Of a stretch of 5,309 nucleotides of DNA, positions 4,495-5,309 are shown one piece after another; the first letter of the stretch is position 1; the number at the start of each line of letters is the position of its first letter. The translations under genes were made by a program, and so were the position numbers. This stretch comes from a bacterium (GTDB lineage Bacteria > Coprothermobacterota > Coprothermobacteria > Coprothermobacterales > JAADFF01). Below the pieces are notes generated by a model. That model ran no database searches, was not told the origin of the DNA, and worked only from the letters and a program-made list of their open reading frames with translations. The stretch covers positions 1 to 5,309 of the forward strand of contig JAMORD010000134.1 of NCBI GenBank assembly GCA_027063755.1, given 5' to 3'.

Positions 4495-5309
4495 ATGAAC
4501 AAACAAAGGCTTATAGCCATAACAATGTTGATAATAACATTGATACTAACCATAGCATCACCAATAACATCGCAAGCCCAGAAAACACATCAATTCCCCA
4601 TGAAAAATGTATTCCCAACGCTCGTCCCCAGACAAATTGTCATATTAAATGGCACTCCATTTTTTCTCATCTCACAAGATCAGCTACTAACCGCCTCAGG
4701 TCAAATTTTATCTCTTCCTGTACCCACGGAAAAAATCATACCGAGGGAAAAAAATCTGCTCCTACTGACAAATGGCAGGTTGGTGACCTTTAATCCAAAA
4801 ACATCTAGTCTGGCAACCAGCAGCGTAATATCAGGTGTTGTATATGTTGCCCCAGACCTGTCTGGATATGCTACATTTAAAAATGGGTATCTTTATATCT
4901 ATACCCCCAACCATGCCCTCTTGTATCAGATAGCCCCACCCATAGATTCATTTGCCATCAAAGATGGACATATATACCTCATTAAAGACGGTATTGTCAT
5001 GAGAATTACAGCTAGAAAAATTGACGATGTATGCACTCCCCAAATTCATCCATATACATTAATAGGTACTGCTTCACATATGTATGTCATCGGTTTCAAA
5101 GGATTAACAAGATTTGACAATTGTAACTCAACAATTGTCTTCACCGATAAGCCCAGATACATATCTGCAGTAGGAAACAATCTATATATGCTGTCCACAA
5201 ATGGTATCCTATATATGCTAAAAGATGGACAGTGGCATGACAAAGGGCGCTTTCACCCATCATCTCGTCTTCTTTCCAGGTTTGTACTAACACCGACATC
5301 GGCTTATTC
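4495..5309 (+). CDS. Secreted beta-propeller-like protein, unknown function, 3' end cut off
   Basis: This open frame runs from ATG 4495 to the window edge, 271 codons with no stop, so the gene continues to the right. GAGGTGAT lies four bases upstream of the ATG. The N terminus is a clear signal peptide: MNKQR, a hydrophobic run to about residue 25, then SQA|Q with likely cleavage after A28 and no lipobox Cys. The mature part is rich in short beta-strand units ending in a turn with Gly, spaced about 30-40 residues apart: FFLISQDQLLTASGQIL, LLLLTNGRLVTFNP, FKNGYLYIYTP, IKDGHIYLIKDGIV, MYVIGFKGLTRFD and NNLYMLSTNGILYML. This pattern resembles WD40/PQQ/YncE-like beta-propeller blades. C180 and C210 could form a disulfide. 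I do not recognise a named family. It probably acts in the periplasm or at the cell surface. Confidence 0.8.
   Translation, partial: MNKQRLIAITMLIITLILTIASPITSQAQKTHQFPMKNVFPTLVPRQIVILNGTPFFLISQDQLLTASGQILSLPVPTEKIIPREKNLLLLTNGRLVTFNPKTSSLATSSVISGVVYVAPDLSGYATFKNGYLYIYTPNHALLYQIAPPIDSFAIKDGHIYLIKDGIVMRITARKIDDVCTPQIHPYTLIGTASHMYVIGFKGLTRFDNCNSTIVFTDKPRYISAVGNNLYMLSTNGILYMLKDGQWHDKGRFHPSSRLLSRFVLTPTSAY

Noticed and set aside
5046-5243. 65-codon minus-strand frame inside the secreted protein gene
   Set aside because: The plus-strand frame has a signal peptide, a ribosome binding site and repeat structure; the reverse frame has none.

Overview
The window is an ordinary, densely packed piece of bacterial chromosome. 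It is moderately AT-rich, with strong Shine-Dalgarno sites and frequent ATA codons. It holds eight genes, and the longest gap without one is about 110 bases (4384-4494). The gene set (class I two-subunit Fe-S fumarase, HIT protein, stand-alone biotin ligase, S21, cold-shock protein) points to an anaerobic or microaerophilic bacterium. The order ftsK end / purB / fumarase / rpsU / HIT resembles what I recall of Synergistota, but that placement is a low-confidence guess. No tRNA, rRNA, CRISPR array, insertion sequence or prophage gene is visible.

Layout. Bases 2-190 (+) are the last 62 codons of an FtsK/SpoIIIE DNA translocase (gamma DNA-reading domain). It converges on, and overlaps by six bases, a leftward five-gene unit. 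In transcription order that unit is a HIT-family hydrolase (3376-3029), ribosomal protein S21 (2986-2837), fumarase alpha (2771-1950), fumarase beta (1957-1499) and adenylosuccinate lyase purB (1486-185). The spacing within the unit is tight: fumarase alpha and beta overlap by 8 bp, and the fumarase beta stop codon overlaps the purB ribosome binding site. A GC hairpin between rpsU and fumarase alpha may set the ratio of the two halves.

Divergent from the HIT gene, across a 68-base bidirectional promoter region, lies birA (3445-4140, +), a biotin-protein ligase without a repressor domain. It converges on a cold-shock protein (4383-4180, -) with a shared GC hairpin between them. Divergent from the cold-shock gene is a secreted protein (4495 to the window end, +) with a signal peptide and beta-propeller-like repeats. 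That gene has no stop in the window and is truncated by the edge.

How the genes may work together: PurB releases fumarate at two steps of purine synthesis, and the adjacent fumarase hydrates fumarate to malate, so co-transcription makes metabolic sense. Both divergent intergenic regions carry the same 9-mer, GTATTATAC, which reads as a -10 element on either strand. I do not see a clearly new biological system. The best leads are a perfect 14-bp inverted repeat inside the ftsK end, the shared Leu-stop hexamer, the purB-fumarase coupling, the repeated bidirectional -10 element, and the unidentified secreted protein.
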